Source: a bacterium
Lineage (GTDB): Bacteria; CG2-30-53-67; CG2-30-70-394
Length of the DNA stretch: 16,043 nucleotides
Direction of reading: 5' to 3'
Assembly: GCA_024278555.1 (NCBI GenBank)
Contig: JAJRSX010000149.1
Location: 1 to 16,043 of the forward strand
The notes under the pieces were generated by a model. That model worked only from the letters and a program-made list of their open reading frames with translations, was not told the DNA's origin and did no database searches. A program made the position numbers and the translations under genes. The first letter of the stretch is position 1. Every line of letters begins with the position of its first letter. Shown one piece after another: positions 15,591 to 16,043 of this stretch.

Positions 15591-15640
15591 GTCGCGGGTG
15601 GTAAACAATGCTCTTGCGAGGGGTTGAGGGTCGCGGGTGG
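15591..15640 (+). repeat. Direct repeat of GTCGCGGGTGG
   Basis: The 11-mer occurs at 15591-15601 and 15630-15640, in the gene-free stretch between parA and the putative IS. No coding sequence, tRNA or other RNA gene was recognised between 15540 and 15722; the normal partner rsmG/gidB is not there. Confidence 0.35.
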
Positions 15641-15722
15641 AAGGAGGCGGGCCGCGCGCAGAGACCGTACGGCGCCGAACGCGCCACGAGGATCAGCGGC
15701 AACAGGATGGGGTTACCAGACC

Positions 15723-15744
15723 GTAGGGTCGGCTTCAGCCGACC
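15723..15744 (+). repeat. GTAG-type REP hairpin
   Basis: GTAG at 15723-15726 is followed by GGTCGGC, loop TTCA, GCCGACC (15727-15744). A GTAG foot plus a GC hairpin is the hallmark of REP elements mobilised by RAYT (TnpA-REP) transposases in proteobacteria. Only one copy was found in this window, and no RAYT gene is present. A second small palindrome, CATTTCAAGAAATG, lies just downstream at 15753-15766. Confidence 0.55.
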
Positions 15745-15785
15745 GACGCCGCCATTTCAAGAAATGCCTACTGCTCCTAGCTCAT

Positions 15786-15995
15786 GACCGACGATGGGCA
15801 ATTGGAAAGAGGGCAAGATTTTGGGGGGAGGGGAGACCGCCAACAGGGTCGAGAGACTCACGAGGTGATCACGATGCGAGTCTGGAAGGCGATCTCACCA
15901 CGGAGCCACAGAGATGGGATGAGGAGGCCGCTCTCCTCGCGAGCTCAGGTTCTAACCTGGCTCAATGCTAACCACGGGCTCGGAGCCCACAAGCA
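15786..15995 (+). ncRNA. Candidate IS110 bridge-RNA region
   Basis: In the IS110 group the non-coding left end, just upstream of the transposase, encodes a structured bridge RNA with target- and donor-binding loops. The leader here has a series of hairpins. AGACTC (15854-15859) pairs with GAGTCT (15878-15883) around an 18-nt loop holding GTGATCAC. GAGGAG (15921-15926) pairs with CTCCTC (15933-15938). CAGGT-TCTA-ACCTG is at 15946-15959, and GGGCT-CGG-AGCCC at 15976-15988. The structures are seen; that they form a bridge RNA is inferred from the position and the tentative transposase call. The transcript ends are not defined. Confidence 0.35.
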
Positions 15996-16008
15996 AAGGA
16001 GAGCGACC

Positions 16009-16043
16009 ATGAAGCAGGCTACCACGCAGACGATCGGAGTGGA
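16009..16043 (+). CDS. Probable IS110-family transposase, N-terminal 11 residues only
   Basis: The window ends 35 nt into this gene. The start has an excellent ribosome site (AAAGGAGAG at 15995-16003, 5 nt before the ATG). The residues MKQATTQTIGV, followed by a codon beginning GA (Asp or Glu), fit the first strand of a RuvC-like DEDD domain, where TIGVD carries the first catalytic acid in IS110 transposases. A sugar kinase of the ROK or FGGY type can start similarly, but the long structured leader favours IS110. Confidence 0.5.
   Translation, partial: MKQATTQTIGV

Larger units (their letters stand above)
15745..16043 (+). mobile_element. Putative left end of an IS110-family insertion sequence (truncated by window end)
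   Basis: A hairpin-rich non-coding leader of about 200 nt runs into an ORF whose first residues resemble IS110-family transposases. IS110 elements carry no terminal inverted repeats, so the left boundary cannot be placed; it is set here provisionally just after the REP hairpin. The right end lies outside the window. Confidence 0.4.

Noticed and set aside
1-16043. CRISPR array, tRNA or rRNA gene
   Set aside because: No regularly spaced repeats, no tRNA-like cloverleaf and no rRNA sequence were noticed in the intergenic stretches.

Overview
The window is a high-GC (about 70% by eye) stretch of bacterial chromosome. ORFs are dense, GTG starts are frequent, stop/start overlaps are tight, and long antisense open frames are artefacts of the base composition. 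A Sec-exported TlpA-type thioredoxin, a B12-dependent MetH, an HDOD signalling protein, a canonical parS site and a GTAG-type REP hairpin fit a Gram-negative, proteobacterium-like host. No phylogenetic marker here allows a finer assignment.

Layout, left to right. An HDOD protein (minus) diverges from a short-chain dehydrogenase-like protein (plus) that lacks the usual catalytic Tyr and Lys. Next comes a small, very basic protein of unknown function. It has its own near-consensus sigma-70 promoter and ends at a strong bidirectional terminator shared with the convergent tlpA-like gene. The tlpA-like gene is the last of a minus-strand run: a 129-aa conserved-looking protein, a Ski2-like (HelY-type) helicase translationally coupled to it, then the thioredoxin. 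On the plus strand follow metH and, after a G-run/C-run inverted-repeat spacer, a large SWIM-SNF2 helicase.

Directly after the SNF2 stop codon lies a damaged toxin-antitoxin module. An antitoxin frame without a start codon begins at the SNF2 stop. A MazF/PemK-type toxin overlaps its end by GTGA, and the toxin frame has no stop at the family's normal length, so it runs antisense into the 3' end of parB. The chromosome-partition pair parA-parB (minus, GTGA overlap) has a perfect 16-bp parS 44 bp upstream of parA. The rsmG/gidB gene often found beside parA is absent; a gene-poor stretch holds a GTAG-REP hairpin and a leader rich in hairpins. The window ends 35 nt into a gene that looks like an IS110-family transposase.

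Most genes are housekeeping: methionine synthesis, chromosome segregation, RNA/DNA helicases, thiol redox. The less ordinary parts are the eroded toxin-antitoxin pair wedged between SNF2 and parB, the putative IS110 left end with a bridge-RNA-like leader beside a REP hairpin, the divergent SDR, and the unidentified basic protein with its repeat-bearing promoter region.
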